The notes: generated from the letters alone by a model not told the origin. A stretch of DNA of 64,000 bases from Pempheris klunzingeri (GCF_042242105.1 NC_092028.1:15299338-15363337); one strand, 5' to 3'. Shown: positions 39,985 through 64,000, counted from the first letter of the stretch. Program-made: numbers and translations.

Positions 39985-40388
39985 GTATTTAGAAATCCAC
40001 GCATCAAATCTTTTTTATTATTTTTTCCTTTACCATTTACAACAGGGAAGTATGAGGGACAAGCTAAACTTCATGCCTTTCCCAGCAGGCGCGATGCACT
40101 ACAGGATGGGCTGAAATGGAAAGGGGGCAAGAGATACATAAAGTGCTTTTGTCAACAGTTTTCTTCTTTTAATAGAAAAAAGGATCAAAACAAAAGGTTT
40201 GAGGGTGGAGGGAGAGGACGCGGGGGCCCATGGACGTGACAGCATGAGTGCATGTGAAGAAAGTGAAGGAGGGTAGAGGGTGACATGATGAGGAGGAAGA
40301 GAGTGGTGGGGGTATTTATCTTTAAAAAATAAAAAAAGCGTTCGAATGAAAAAAAAAAAAACAAAAGAAAAAAAAAAAACAAGTGGTC

Positions 40389-43300
40389 TCAACCCAGGAC
40401 AAGGCTGGACTTGCCACCAGGTGGGTTTCTTCGGCCGCCCGTGGCTTCTCCCGACGGGTCGGAGGGTTCTGGCATTTCCTTCTGCTCCTCTTTCTCCGGT
40501 TGCTCCACACCCTCAGGACACTCTGCAGATGCAACAAAAAGACAACACATTCATCCAAAGCATGTGCCAGCGCCTGATAATAACCTTTAAAACAAAACAA
40601 TACATCGTTTTACAATTTAATACAGTTACATGTGTGATTCACCAAATCGTGAATTCCACGAGAAGTCCCTGCTAATCTGGACGAGTTACCCTTTTTACTG
40701 CTTTTATTCTCAATGAACGGATTTATCTGCTGCTGTATTTGTGGAACTAAATTAGCAGGACGTTAGATCATGTGATAGCCAGGGGTGAAACGAAATTTAG
40801 CTTTAGCAAAGGCTAGCTGAGGCGGTGTCATTTAGACAAGTTTAACCTTCTTGCTTTGTCGTTTTGGTTTTAGCTGGACTTTTTAAGTGACTGCAAGTTT
40901 ACCAGCATTTCTCTTTCAAATCAACTATTAATGAGTCAGTCTGCACCAAAGTTTCATTTAACATTTAGTAACCGTTTTTTGACTTCGCTGCTGCATGGGG
41001 CTCTCATTGCCCATTAGCAGCTGAATTACTGTAGATTGTAGAATTTCAGCTTATGGGTCACAAATCAGTGCAGCAATTTTATTTATTTATTTATCTTTTT
41101 TATTTTATTTTTTTACTGACAACAGAATTTTTTCTAGAGTGGACATCGGCTTGACATCAGAGTGAGTGGAGCGGCTGCTGTGACAACTGCATTAACTGTA
41201 GGTTTATAAAACTGGTGCCACAGATATCAGGACTGCACAGAGCAGCCTATAGAGGCTCACGTGTTTTAACTCTGAGCCGGACTGAATAAGGCTTTTGGGC
41301 GTGTTTGTCAGGCACAGCTGTGCATGCATTCTACCCCCCCGACAAATGTGCTGTATTTATCAAACGGACACTTCTCTCCTCATTGCATATACATGTAAGA
41401 GAGAATCACGTAAATAATGGACATGCTAACAGAGGATGATTATGTATTCCGCTGGATTTACTGAGGTCAAAGCATTTGTGACTGTCAGTTTTGCGAGGAA
41501 AATTGTCTCTGAAGCCTCTGAAGAGAGACAGCACCGACCGGATTCACAAGGACCAAAAGGAGGGCTGTAGTGGCAGAAATAACTGTCAATTAAACATAAG
41601 CTTTTATACAAACATAGATTAAATATCATATATAAAATACAAAAAGTAAACTCACAAAAGACTGCAAGTACCTTCGTTTTAACTTTAAAGCATTTACCTC
41701 AGCAGTGTGTGTACATTGTGTATTTTATCTGTTTTTGATTTGATCTCTTCATCTCCTTTTTGTTTCCAATGAATGTTTAATGCCTCCTATTGTATTACTA
41801 ATTAAATGTAGGCTAAACTTTGTATTCATCATAATTTAATGACTATAGTTTGAGTAAGTTACAGTTTTTCCTCAAGTAGAGTTGAACCACGGCCGAATTA
41901 AATATTTTGTAATCAAAATGACTATCTTTTTTTTTCTGAGCGTGGTGATCACATAGAAATCCCACATCTGAACTGCACATATGAGCTCTCCTCCACTGGC
42001 AGAGGTTCAGCTCCAGTCACAGTCCAGGAGCTGACTGCTGATCTGCACAACGCTATTTTCTTAGTAAATCGAGCCCCAGCGTGTGAGCAAGTAAACCCAC
42101 CCCTGTCTGTAGCAGGGGATCTGCTAGTTTCAAAGAAATATGTGAAGAAAGAGGTTACTAGTTACATCGTTACTTTAGCAGCTGAAGTCCTCAATAGTTT
42201 TTGATGAACATAGAAACATCAATACTCTAATTTGTAACACACTTCAAAGTGCACACACATTCCAGTCATAGTCAACAGCGGGAAAAATACGTTTTAATCT
42301 CTAAATGTTCATAGAGATGTGTGGTGAAACCCTCCATTATCTGAGGAGCCAGCCACTTACAAACGTGCACCTGGAGGTTAATAAAAAGCTTTTCATAATA
42401 AGTGAAGCCTGCCAACAAAGAACAGCTGTTTGACTACAGACCATCACACCACCATGACAGGGGGAAAGAACCACATCAAAGAGATCATGTGATGATGTTG
42501 ACTGAGAAAGGGAGAACATGTGTACAGTATCTAAAAAAGAAAAAAAAACACTGGTATGGCAGCAGCATATGGCACAAGTAGGCCTGTCATGCTAATTACT
42601 TTATTGACTTACCGCGAGATGTGTGGACACAACCATTTTTCTGACCTCGATAGTTGCCTACTGTGTTTACGTGTGTACACAACAGGATTTTTCTCCATCA
42701 TTAAAAAGATTTGATTTGATTTGGGACGCTATGTGGTCCTGCTGCTTCTGTCCTCTCTTGTCTGCTCTCTGTGGGTGGCGCTCAGACTGCTCCCCCACAA
42801 AGCCACAGTGAACCAGGTGAAGTGAAGATAATGTGTTACTTGACGCCAATGCCAGTGATGGCTATGGCAAAAGTTAAGAGGGAAAAAAAAAAAAAGAGCT
42901 CTGAGACACACCCATGTGCTCATAACTATGTATATGTCTAGTGTCTCCTGCTCCAGGGTGGCTGAACGCAGCACCTGGCCGAAGCAGTCAATGCAGTGGC
43001 ATAAAATGGTCCTAAAATGACGATGATACAATTTATTTCTGGGACAATATATCGTTCAACAGAAGTGGTTTTTTTGCGACAGACCAAGGTACATGTCCAG
43101 CCACCGATCAGATTTTTTAAGAGGCGGGGAGAGTGGAATTACCCGATCTGTTATGGTGCACCATGGAGCTATTCACAGAATAATCTAAGTCATGCACTGC
43201 TGTTTAGACATAGTGAGTGTGTGACCGAAACTTAAAAGCCTCTTTACAGATAACTCAAGAGTTCAGGATACTTACCATCAACTGCTTGTTCTTGGCCATT

Positions 43301-46300
43301 TTGAATCTAAAAAGAAAACATAACACAAGGATATCAGATATCGTCACTGAACAAAAGTTGACCTTTTCACCTGTGTATAAAATGTCTTCCTGTATCTGAT
43401 TCCAGTTACTTCTGCTTCTAGTTCCCTGAACAAACTGTGGACACCATGTAAAAATTCACTGCTGGTGAATATGTCAGATTCTCTGCTGAATTGTCTTGGT
43501 CTAAGAAGAAGTACTGTATTCATACCACAAAGCAAAAAGACAAAATAAGTAATTTATCCAAAAGGTATTTGTTCAAATAGAAGCTTCTGTACTGTTGCCA
43601 GCTAATTAGTAACGATTAATGACACCACTACTGAGCGTTCAGACCCTTGAGATGTTTTATATTTCTGGCAGGTAGATCATGCCTGTATTTACAAAGCAGA
43701 CTCTTGCACGCTCATTATATCTCATAACAGATATCCTGTTTCACTGTTTCTTTATACCTCAGCTAAATTGCTCAATTAGGAAAAAAATAATCTACCCATG
43801 TCAGGCAGTGAGCACTGGCAGATCCCCAGAATAAAACATAAACCTCCACAGGGATTACAAATGTCTGTGGAAAATATCTATCAAACAACGTCCTGGGTCG
43901 GTTTCAAATAGATGGATAGAGTCATTCATCCCCCAGTGAATTTTCCTCTGAACTGTAGAGAATTATACTTAATCTATGACCGTGTGCTTTTCATCACAGA
44001 ACTAGGCCGTGGCTCTGTTTTGGAAACAGCGCCTGTCAGACTAAATGAGAGGTACCTCTTGTCTCTGGGTCCAGACCATGGCTGCCCCAGAGTTGTGGAT
44101 GGTGGTCAGTTCCGGCTGAAGGTTCTTGGGGAAGAGAAGAGGCTGCTGGCACCGCCTAAGTGGGGCAGAGGGCTCCCCACACAGGGTTCCTGTGGGTGCT
44201 CCGGCTGGGAAGGTAAGAGAGACAGATGGGACTAAGCACAGTGTAATACACTAGCTGTCGTACCCATTTGATTATTTGTTTTTTCCTTTTTGGCCCATCG
44301 ATTATGTTGAAGCTAGGCAGGAAACACAAGAGACAAGTGACAAAACATGACTCAGGCTCAAGCTGCAGAGTCATACCACATGGACACTAATCCAATTAGC
44401 CACAAAGTCACCCCAGACCCCGATGTTTCTAACCCATGCTCACCACAAGATTTATCTTCCCAGATCTGGCAAAACATCAGCTTTATGAGGGAATTTGACT
44501 GAAATAACATGAGACAAAATCACTGAGAACTAACAGGAAACATCACAAAATCCGCTTGGGCGTCTGAAACAGACCCAGAAACGCAGTGGAACACTCCCAG
44601 GCAGACAGTCTGAATGCCAAAACTCACATAACCCTGTAGCGCCTGAGTTCTCCTTTAGCAGAAAGAGCATTAAAATGCAGCGTTTGGCCCACTGAGGGTA
44701 AGCAGGCTGTGCTAACCAAAGCCACATAAGGTAACAGCCCAGCTCAAGCCCAGAGGGCCAGGGAGGGGACAGACTGTCTTTGTCATGAGGGGAACAGTGG
44801 CTGTCGAAGATGCAGAGGAGTGGCCATTGTTGTTAATGGAGTGAAGTGAATCAGCACTGTTGGGAGTCTCTATCCCTCAACAAGAGCTCCTTCATTACTG
44901 GCACCACATTTCTGAGCCTGATCAATTCTCTGGACAGTGAACAACAAAAAGCAAATGGAAGAGGATTAGACTAGATTCATGATGCATTATGTTATCATCA
45001 CTACAAGACACAGCTTTCTACTTAACTTTATATATCTCCCGGGTGCATGATATAACTCTGATAGCAATGACCTCACTGATCAACAAATTTGGAGACAGGA
45101 ACAGCAATCATGCTGCTGCTGATAGTCTTGGCTTCCGCTCTGATTACAGAGGGCTCCTCATGTGGCCAGACGCTGAGGGCGCTTGAATAAACCAACAGCC
45201 CTGGTATCTGAAAACCCTAAAATCCGGACCAACAACCAATAAAAAAGGTCATACGCTTTATGAACAACAATATACTTTTGTGTCAACATATCAGGACATT
45301 CCTCCAGCTGACAAATGTTTTTATTATTTTTTTCAGCTAATACAAATCTCAGAAATCATTTACTCCCATACTCCTAGTAGTAGCCGTGAAGATACTTTTA
45401 GGTTTATTCACTCAGGTTCTGAAATATCATTGTCAACACCTCAATACTATTAAAGTTAATGAGATTTCAATGAGCAAAGCATTTAAAGATGCCACTTTAA
45501 AAACTCAACACCAACATGTCTTTCCAGAACTAATGTCCCAGTCACTCCGGATAATCCACAGACTTGGCTGTGAACACTTCACATCTTTGTAGCATAAATA
45601 GTCCCTGTGAAAACTGTTCACAGTGAGGTCTACAGATTATCCACAGTAAACAGGACATTATCGTGACATTGTCTGTATTCTGAATGACCGTAAGCGGTGC
45701 TACAGTGTGTGGACACCTTCGATGACCAGGTCCAAGATGCATGTTAACGCATCTTTCATCTGTATTGTTTCTACATCAAATCTATGGGGGAATCTTTGCA
45801 GCATTCCCCACCTCTCCATATGCTTCCTGTAACTCTAATTTCAGAAAAAGGCTAAATGCAAAAACACGTTTCTTACCAGCTAAACCAAAGGTGAAACGGA
45901 TACGTACTGCAGGACAGTATTCACAACTACATGCACAAATGCACATTGTTCATTGACATGTATTGAGCGTACAAAAAGTGTATTTAAAAAGGATCTACAG
46001 AGGATAGTATGCCAAAGCAAACAAACCTGTTCATATAAACTTTGAGTTCATACCCAGGTCAGACAGATCACACAATGCTTATAAAATCTGTTTAAGTAAT
46101 AAACCTTGCTCATTCAGGCAGAAACCAATATCCTCGTGCAGTTGTATCCGTTAAAATGGGAAAACTATGAGATGGCTCCCCTGAACTTGACCTAGAACCA
46201 ACTCAAACAATGCAAGCAGGAAAAGGCTTTACTGTCTTGCAGCTGCTGGCTGTAAAGGTCAGAGGCTGAAGTAATGATTTTAGGGTAAACTAGTCACGGT

Positions 46301-49300
46301 CCACACACCAAGAAAATTTGATACAACATATAAACTGTTTTCTGCAAAATAGCCAGTGTAAAAACATGTGATCCCTGGCTTGTGAGTAATGTCCCTGAGG
46401 ACTTGAACTTTCCTCTTTGAGCACTTTATCAAATCTTTGAGCCTTAACCAAACACTGACTAGCTGGGTAAAAAATGCCATCCTTAATTACAAGCACTAAA
46501 GATAATGCATGCCCAAAGAGTCAATTGTGTTTGGCTTAAGCTTTACCTGGATTATTATAAACATACTGGCAGGCAGGATAATGTCAGGCTACATTCATCA
46601 CATTCATTTTTCATTCAATCCTCTGTGGCTGTACATGTGCAATGACCTTGGCAACCCAAAGCCATTCACAAGTCTCACATCCCCTGCTGCTGCGTTTGTA
46701 CACAAAATTAAACTTTCCTCTTGTCTATACAAGGCTGCACATTTCGCCAACTGACACATTTCTTAATGACCTATTTTTTTCCATTGAGGGCTGATCCTCA
46801 TACCCATCTAACAAAGCCCCGTTTCAAATTACTCTTATAAAAGTCCTCCGGGGCTTTTTGGGTATTACACTTGTGAGATGTTCTTTCTGACAACGTAAAT
46901 GGGAAAAATCCTAAATAACACTCCAGTTTGTATCTTTTCCTATCTCAAGAATTTATTCCATGGTGCTTTTTGCTTACTTAAGGCTATGGGTAGTTCTGTC
47001 TTGTTTTTCCTGATTGAACTTGCACATACATAAGCCTTCCTGGTGCAAAACTCAGACCACTGTTACCTTGTAAATAATTTTTTTATATCATATTTTTTTT
47101 TTTTTATCAATTTGACTGATACTGTCACTTGGAAAGTGAACTATGGTAGGTTAGAGTGATGTTAAATTTGAGTTACTGGGTGGGTTGTTCCTCCGATGAG
47201 CATGGGGGTCCTCAGGTTCTCCAAAGATGCTGGAGGCCATCTTGCTCTTCCGCTGGGGGGTCGTGTTTTCGTCTGCACCGAGGGAGAAGCTGGAGTCCCC
47301 ACCTGGCGGTCGTAGTACCCTGAGGGGCAACAAATGATGGATGATAATGCCATCTGATTGACACCCTGCTAAAACACACGGCCTTCATGTCACATGCCAG
47401 CAATCAGCTGCACAGCACAAAAAAAATCAATAGTCAAATAAAACATGAGGACGCCTCAAGCTACTTGCTACCTTCTCCCTACTCCACCCTAACCCTTTTA
47501 TACACATAGAGAAACAGAGACAGAGACGGGCTACCAGCAAGGTCTCTGCTCTCTAAGCCCCGGCTGTCAGCCTGTCAGACAGACAGTCGCAATCTCTGCC
47601 CGGCAGCTGACTCCAGTCGCATATAATCACAGAGTTAGCTGGCTAGCTGCTGCCTCTCCGCAGCACAGATTCCTTTGCAGTGACACACAAGGGGTTGGTG
47701 TCAGTTCCTGGTAGCATTGTTATCCCATTATCAAGTGAGTAAATCAAATTCAATGCCCCTTTGGGGTTAATAGCACACAATAAAGGTGAAAAGTCTGGGG
47801 TCCACAGCTAATATAGGTCACCTAATAAATAGAGTGTTCGAGAAGAACGCAGAAAGCCTGCATGCAGACCAGTGCACGGTAAACAAAGCCCACTTTCCGC
47901 TGACATTCCTTCCACCACACGCCGAACAAAAGGAGCATGATAATGAGTAGGGAAACTGTTTTTCCTTGCTGTACTGAAGGACAGTTGGGGGGGGGGGGGG
48001 GGACAAAAACTGATGTGTTTGCAGAGCCCCTGCTGGACCCCTCCCTCTTTTTTCCAGCAAACCCTCCTCTCCTTAGAGTCCCTGAAGCCACCAGCTGACA
48101 CAGTAAGCAGCTGTCCGAGGGCCAGGCGGGCAGATGGGAGTCCAAAAAACAACTCGGCTCCCGAAGCAGAACTACAAAGAATGCATCTAGGAGGAGGAAA
48201 ATCCACGGCGGCGTAGATTTTCTCAATCAATTCTTGTATAGTGACCAGTGTCCGTCACACTTGGCTGTGACAGTAATGCCTAAACCAGACTTTACCTCCT
48301 GGCCAGAGGGGATGAGCTCATGCTTTCCACACGGATTGCGATTGGGGGGGGGGGGGGGAGCTTTGAGCTGCCTGGCAGCAGACCCCACCCTAGAATGAAA
48401 CTGCAAATAATATCAATGAAATAGCATTAATGATCAGTAGCTGAAGGGCAGCTTCAGACAGGTGGAGCTAGGGCAGATCCAGCACAGCCCCACAGCCAAA
48501 GATGGCATGTCTGATAAGGCAGGGGAGGAAGCTTTTGATGGCCTACTAAGATTTTAGCCTAATTCTGCTCAAGTCGCTGCTGTACGGGATCTTAGCGGTC
48601 AGCCAGCAGCAGAAATGACCAGCAGCTCGTAAAAGGGGCTTTACAGAGCAAAAGCTAAGAGCTAAGGAAAGATTTACAGGCTTAGCTAGCCGAGAGCCCC
48701 CACCCACTAACCCACCCATCCACCCATCCAAGCCCCCGCATCATCAGAAAACAGCACGCGACTTCAAAACGCTTCGAGATAGGACATGCTCGCTACGAAT
48801 AGCACATGTTTTCCTCAAGATCTGGTTTATGTGCCCCTGAAATCGGGCAGAATTATTGAGACAACCATCATTTAAAGTGATTTTCTTTGCGTTGCTTTCA
48901 CTGCAAAGGGGCATTAATGCATCCAGACGAGACGCATCACTTACTGGAAAGCTGTGGCTGCGTGCTCGGAGCATGAGTGGTCCTCTTTAGGTGTTTAACC
49001 AGTGATGGAAAGATTCAACATGCACATATATATATATATATAAATATATAAATATAGCATCAGGCATGGACAATATCATAGATTTATCTATCAACTACAA
49101 ATGGACATGATCTGAGTTTCTCTGAACTTCCATGAGCCATTTTACTGATAATGACATATGCAGACCCAAGTCTAGTCTGGGATTTTCCCTGCAATGAATC
49201 ACATATTTGGACATCTGAGCTGTTATCTTCGGTCCTCTATTCAACAAAAATGGCTACAGAATCCACACCTTAGTTTTAACATAATTTGCAAATCAAAAGT

Positions 49301-49847
49301 GCAGCACATTCAGAGATCACCACAGGAGAGGAGCAAGACTTGAACTACAAAAAAAAAAAAAAGAAAAAAAAAAAAAGTTGTTTTTGTATTTTGCAGTCGA
49401 CCACAGCCAGTCAAGGGATAATGTTAGGTAGCTTTGGCCATTTCTCCCCAAAAATAGCTGGAAAACATCCCCTTCGGCACTTGGGGTTTCTCTCTTTTCT
49501 TTTTTAAACTCGCATGCTAATTACTCAGCAAAGCTCAGGCAGGCTAACCCACATAACTTAGTGCAGCTAAAGGCTATATGGTGCATCGGTCGCCCAATAA
49601 GATTAACTTAATTAGCAAGACTTTGTGACAGTTTAGCTAAATCCACAAAAATCCCTCGCCAGCCAGCTAATGGTAGGTAGCAGGCTGCCTTGGAGCAAAC
49701 GCAGAAAAGAGGCGTTTGCTAGCTGAGAGGTTTGCCCGCATCCCACTTCTTTTGTTCCTCCGCGGAACCATTTCAGCTCCTTTTATTTTACCTGGAACTG
49801 CTTTTAGCACCAGGCTCCATTCCCTTGAAGGTGGTTGTCGTCGTCAT
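40389..49847 (-). CDS. jpt1: Jupiter microtubule associated homolog 1 (JPT1/HN1), 5 coding exons, complete
   Basis: Small, largely disordered protein linked to microtubules and cell-cycle and growth signalling; function is from the family. Exons: 49792-49847, 47177-47319, 44056-44204, 43276-43306 and 40389-40522, all GT-AG with matching phases, giving 170 aa. The start [15 protein letters not shown] (ATG 49847), RVLRPPGG (19-26), MASSIFGEP (46-54) and the C-terminal [14 protein letters not shown] (157-170) are hallmarks. Exon 3 (residues 68-116, beginning [17 protein letters not shown]) and the tiny exon 4 ([10 protein letters not shown]) differ from mammals and rest on phase and splice signals plus the GEP motif. 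A paralogue (JPT2) is excluded by the C-terminus, which ends LVLG, and by the sumo2 neighbour. Teleosts may have two copies; I cannot say which this is. The gene lies 1.27 kb downstream of the sumo2 stop, same strand. Confidence 0.92.
40523..47176 (-). other. jpt1 introns 2-4
   Basis: Between exons 2 and 5, with exons 3 and 4 inside (44056-44204, 43276-43306). A poly-A/T stretch lies near 47095 and otherwise the sequence is unique-looking. The 107-codon open frame on the plus strand at 43912-44235 is antisense to exon 3 and is not supported as a gene. Confidence 0.7.
47987..48358. repeat. Two poly-G runs in jpt1 intron 1
   Basis: Sixteen G at about 47987-48002 and about fifteen at 48344-48358. 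On the transcribed strand of jpt1 these become C runs in RNA; the G runs are on the non-template strand of the opposite direction. Confidence 0.85.
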
Positions 49848-50150
49848 CTTTACGGACTAATTCGGTGTATTGGCAGTAACGAACAGTCGGTGAAAAACTA
49901 ATGTTAAAAAAAAAAGTCGTCCTCCTTCCCCGCAGAGATGCGACAGGATGTAGACTCCACCCGACACTGAAAAACATAACGAGGACCAGATCCGCTGGTT
50001 CTGCGGTGCCAGCCCACAAGAACCATCCCACCAGCGTCCGGCCCGCTCTGATTGGACGAGCCACCGCAGAACGCCTCTCTGATTGGACGAGCCGTCACAG
50101 AACGCCTCTCTGATTGGACAGAACCGCAGCGCTCTCATCGCTTGTTGGTG
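49848..50150 (-). promoter_or_regulatory. jpt1 promoter with three 31-bp CCAAT repeats
   Basis: Upstream of the jpt1 ATG, three near-identical units each contain CCAAT in the sense direction of jpt1 (ATTGG on the plus strand at 50051, 50082 and 50113). Units share CTGATTGGACGAGCC and CAGAACGCCT. The exact 31-bp spacing is about three helical turns, so bound NF-Y complexes would face the same side. A CCAAT cluster 200-270 bp upstream of the ATG with no TATA fits a housekeeping promoter. Confidence 0.6.
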
Positions 50151-51112
50151 GCAGGTCTGGGCTTCATGTCAGTGGAGTCCACATCCCTGAGGGCTGTTCC
50201 CCCTCCTGATATCTCATCTATACACACAATGTGAGGGTTAAAGAAGAATGTGAGACAACTCTGACCTCCAGCTGGGACTACTCTTCAGTCTTAACAAAAA
50301 ATTGGGAAACAAACTCATCTGGATTTGTGCTTTGGCCATATAAATGTATTTCATGTGGGTCATATTTCTGCCAGAGCGATCACACTGGAAAGCCAGACGA
50401 AATTAGTGGAAGTTTGGAAAAAGACAATAGCTTTATTTTAACAGGCATCTCAATAGACAGTACAGATGTTTATTTAACCAAAACATCTCTTCAGGCTTCC
50501 AAAAATTTGAAGCTTGGCCTAGTCCAACGATTAATCAAAACATTTTCCTACACATCCACTACTATAAAAATGTATAAAATCAAATATTTTTTTTCTAATG
50601 ATATCAGAACACAAATGTCGATCCAGCCCCATTCCCAAACTGGGGATGCTGTTCAATAAGTGATAGCCAGTCTTAAAATAGTACACTGTTAGAACAGATT
50701 TGCTGGACGCTGACCAAGCCTAGACCAACGACATTTGATTTGATCATTTGATCAGCAAGGTCAGTTTTATTCATTCTCGCTCTCTATCACCAGTTCCATC
50801 TGTCTGCAACCTTAGAAGAAGCCCTTCAAATTGGGAAGGGAAGTCCTTAACCTTTACCACAATACAACATGAACAAACAAAACCTGAATTCAGGGTGATT
50901 TGGATGTGGTTTTATGTACAAAAACAGAAAAGTAACAAGGGCAAGACTGAAAATACTATACAGCAGTTATGTGTAGCAGAGAAATGACAACTTCTTCTGC
51001 ATGGAATTCTGTTGAGACAAAAGAACGAGTTTGCAAAGAAGCAGCTGCTGTGTGTCACAGGCCCGGGAGGTTGGTTGTGTTAAGGAGGAAAACGGTGATG
51101 CATGTGGTTGAT
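50151..51112 (-). other. Probable sumo2 3' UTR and spacer before jpt1
   Basis: Follows the sumo2 stop codon. AATAAA on the minus strand occurs near 50766-50771, among other A-rich sites, so the transcript may end there. The 142-codon open frame at 50231-50659 on the plus strand has no recognisable domain and is antisense to this UTR. Confidence 0.45.
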
Positions 51113-55478
<4,366 letters not shown>

Positions 55479-56400
55479 GATCACTCTTTTGGCGCTTCTC
55501 TATGCTGCCACACAAAGAATACGAGTACGCGCACGTACTCGCTCCCGCATAAATTACTCCAACTGAACGTGCGCGGTCACGAGCCGGTGCGCGTCCACAG
55601 CGCCGAGCTCTGAATGGCCACAGGTAGTCACGTGGGTGAAAGCGCAGTCTGGGCATGGGCGGGAGAGTCCCCGTGCGCGTTAAAGAGACACTCGACAATA
55701 CATGAACGCGCACAGCGATATTTTCCTTTTAGTTCAGGCTTGAAGAGGTGGTTTATCCCACAACACACTTCAACACTGTGACTTTGTGCCTGCTGACCTC
55801 TCATCAGTGCTGCATGGTTCGATCATTATCATCAGGCTTTACATTACACATACTGTAAAGGCAATACTTGCACTTATTTCTTTGTTTTTAACCCTCTAAA
55901 TCCTAGCGGCCATCTTGTTTTTCTGTCTGGTGATGAAGATGTAGTAAAACTAGCTTAAATGAATAATTTTACATTGAAAGAAGGTGTGTATTTGAAGAAG
56001 TCATATCAAAACACCGACTCTAGACAGATTCCTGTGGAAATATGTGAATGCTTTGAACAGAAAAATATTTTTATACATAACTGCATCCATCTCCTACGTG
56101 AACGTGGTTCCCTGGCACTTAAGAGTTATTAATGATATGAGTTTAAGTATTCAACAACTATGCATTTTAACTTTCTATCTGTATTTCGGGACAAAACCAC
56201 ATCAGAGTCAAACACAGCAGATGGAAAAACAGGCAGGAGGAAGGGCAGCCCTGTCCTGACGTCATCACCTATGCGCCGTAAGGGCTTTCGAATGAATGAG
56301 GCGCGTAAGCAGCATTGCACCTGTAGTCCAAAGCGTGAATGGTTAACAGCGGAATAGTTAGTTATATTGGATTTTGCTGTATTGATAACACTGTTCCTCG
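55479..56400. promoter_or_regulatory. Shared sumo2/nup85 divergent promoter region
   Basis: The 922 bp between the two start codons. The sumo2 side (about 55500-55700) is GC- and CpG-rich, with a CACGTG E-box at about 55629. The nup85 side has a perfect CRE palindrome, TGACGTCA, at 56257-56264, 137 bp before the nup85 ATG. No TATA box is obvious. The middle is AT-rich, so two separate core promoters are more likely than one. Confidence 0.6.
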
Positions 56401-63388
<6,988 letters not shown>

Positions 63389-63472
63389 ATGGTTACATTT
63401 AAAACAAAGCTTCTCTTTTGCATTTTTTTTGTACTGTACATAAAATTCATGTAATCAAATGTGATCTTTAAT

Positions 63473-63478
63473 AATAAA
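63473..63478 (+). terminator. nup85 polyadenylation signal
   Basis: AATAAA 85 bases after the nup85 stop codon, giving a 3' UTR of about 100 bases. An earlier ATAAAA variant near 63441 is weaker. Confidence 0.7.
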
Positions 63479-63554
63479 ACAGTTTTCATGATGTCGTAAT
63501 CCCGTCTTTGAAAAGCTAAAAATAACCTCAGACTATCACACCTCCATTGAAATA

Positions 63555-64000
63555 AATATTTATTTTTTTCATGCAGCGAACACATGGCACATCATACAGT
63601 ATGTACAGAGCTAAAACTCTCCCAAAATCTACATGTCACATGTTCACATAACTTGTCATACAACATACGATAGATACATTACACACTATGTACAGTACAC
63701 GCACACTTCAGCTCATCCCACATCACAATGACTTTAGGACTACCAGAGAAGGGACCCAAGGGAGGATCGGGTGGGCTGATGTTTGAAACTTTACTCACAA
63801 GCACAGTTTCACTTTATCCCACCGCTGCACACTGCAGTTATCTGCCTGGTGACGGATTTCCCTTTTAAAGTTACCAAATTTAAAGTCCGATTTTCAGTTC
63901 ACATTTTCTGGGGTCAGTGATGCACTGAAATAGTATAACAGAAAATAAATGACAAAAAAAATACCCCCAATACTGACACTGGTAGAGAAGTAAACATCTT
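63555..64000 (-). other. Probable 3' UTR of the next gene on the minus strand (GGA3 by synteny)
   Basis: AATAAA on the minus strand at 63559-63564 faces the nup85 signal at 63473, a tail-to-tail arrangement. In human the next gene, GGA3, is convergent with NUP85. No coding exon is visible before the window ends, so the identity is inference only. Confidence 0.35.

Noticed and set aside
43912..44235. 107-codon open frame on the plus strand
   Set aside because: It is antisense to jpt1 exon 3, whose splice sites and phases fit exactly; the plus-strand frame has no domain or splice context.
50231..50659. 142-codon plus-strand frame near the jpt1 promoter
   Set aside because: No recognisable domain, and it overlaps the likely sumo2 3' UTR on the other strand. 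A CXXC pair (CISCGSYFC) raised the idea of a zinc finger, but the spacing and following His/Cys do not fit.

Overview
This window is nuclear DNA of a ray-finned fish, most likely a percomorph teleost. The evidence is split, intron-bearing vertebrate genes with GT-AG junctions, very dense CA/GT microsatellites, relics of retroelements common in teleosts, and the gene order. I see no CRISPR array, operon, phage or bacterial feature.

Layout. 1-27.2 kb (minus strand): the 5' part of a septin 9 gene. One alternative first exon is clear at 4375-4429. A second possible first exon, far upstream, is at 27195-27216. The rest is intron or flank full of simple repeats. 27.2-33.6 kb: gene-poor, with retroelement relics and a 31-base G run. 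33.6-34.6 kb (minus): a small Ig-superfamily membrane receptor, closest to CD7, with a decayed copy of its promoter and first exon at 35.3-35.8 kb. 35.8-40.3 kb: no gene recognised. 40.39-49.85 kb (minus): jpt1 (hn1), all five coding exons, 170 aa. 51.11-55.48 kb (minus): sumo2, all four coding exons, 95 aa. 56.40-63.39 kb (plus): nup85, all 19 coding exons, 652 aa, complete. 63.5 kb to the end: probably the 3' end of the next gene on the minus strand.

The order and strands jpt1(-) sumo2(-) nup85(+), then probably a minus-strand gene, match human 17q25.1 (JPT1, SUMO2, NUP85, GGA3). SEPT9 and CD7 both map to 17q25.3, so the whole window is a conserved 17q25-type synteny block. sumo2 and nup85 are divergent and share about 0.9 kb of promoter. 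Their products both serve nuclear function (SUMO conjugation and the nuclear pore Y-complex), but nothing here shows more than shared promoter DNA.

I found no novel biological system. The points most worth checking are: two nup85 exons whose 3' splice sites lie next to long (TG)n tracts, a three-copy 31-bp CCAAT repeat in the jpt1 promoter, the decayed duplicate of the CD7-like first exon, and the possible distal septin 9 first exon. Exon limits were worked out by hand from reading frame, splice signals and recalled family sequences; no alignment was run.
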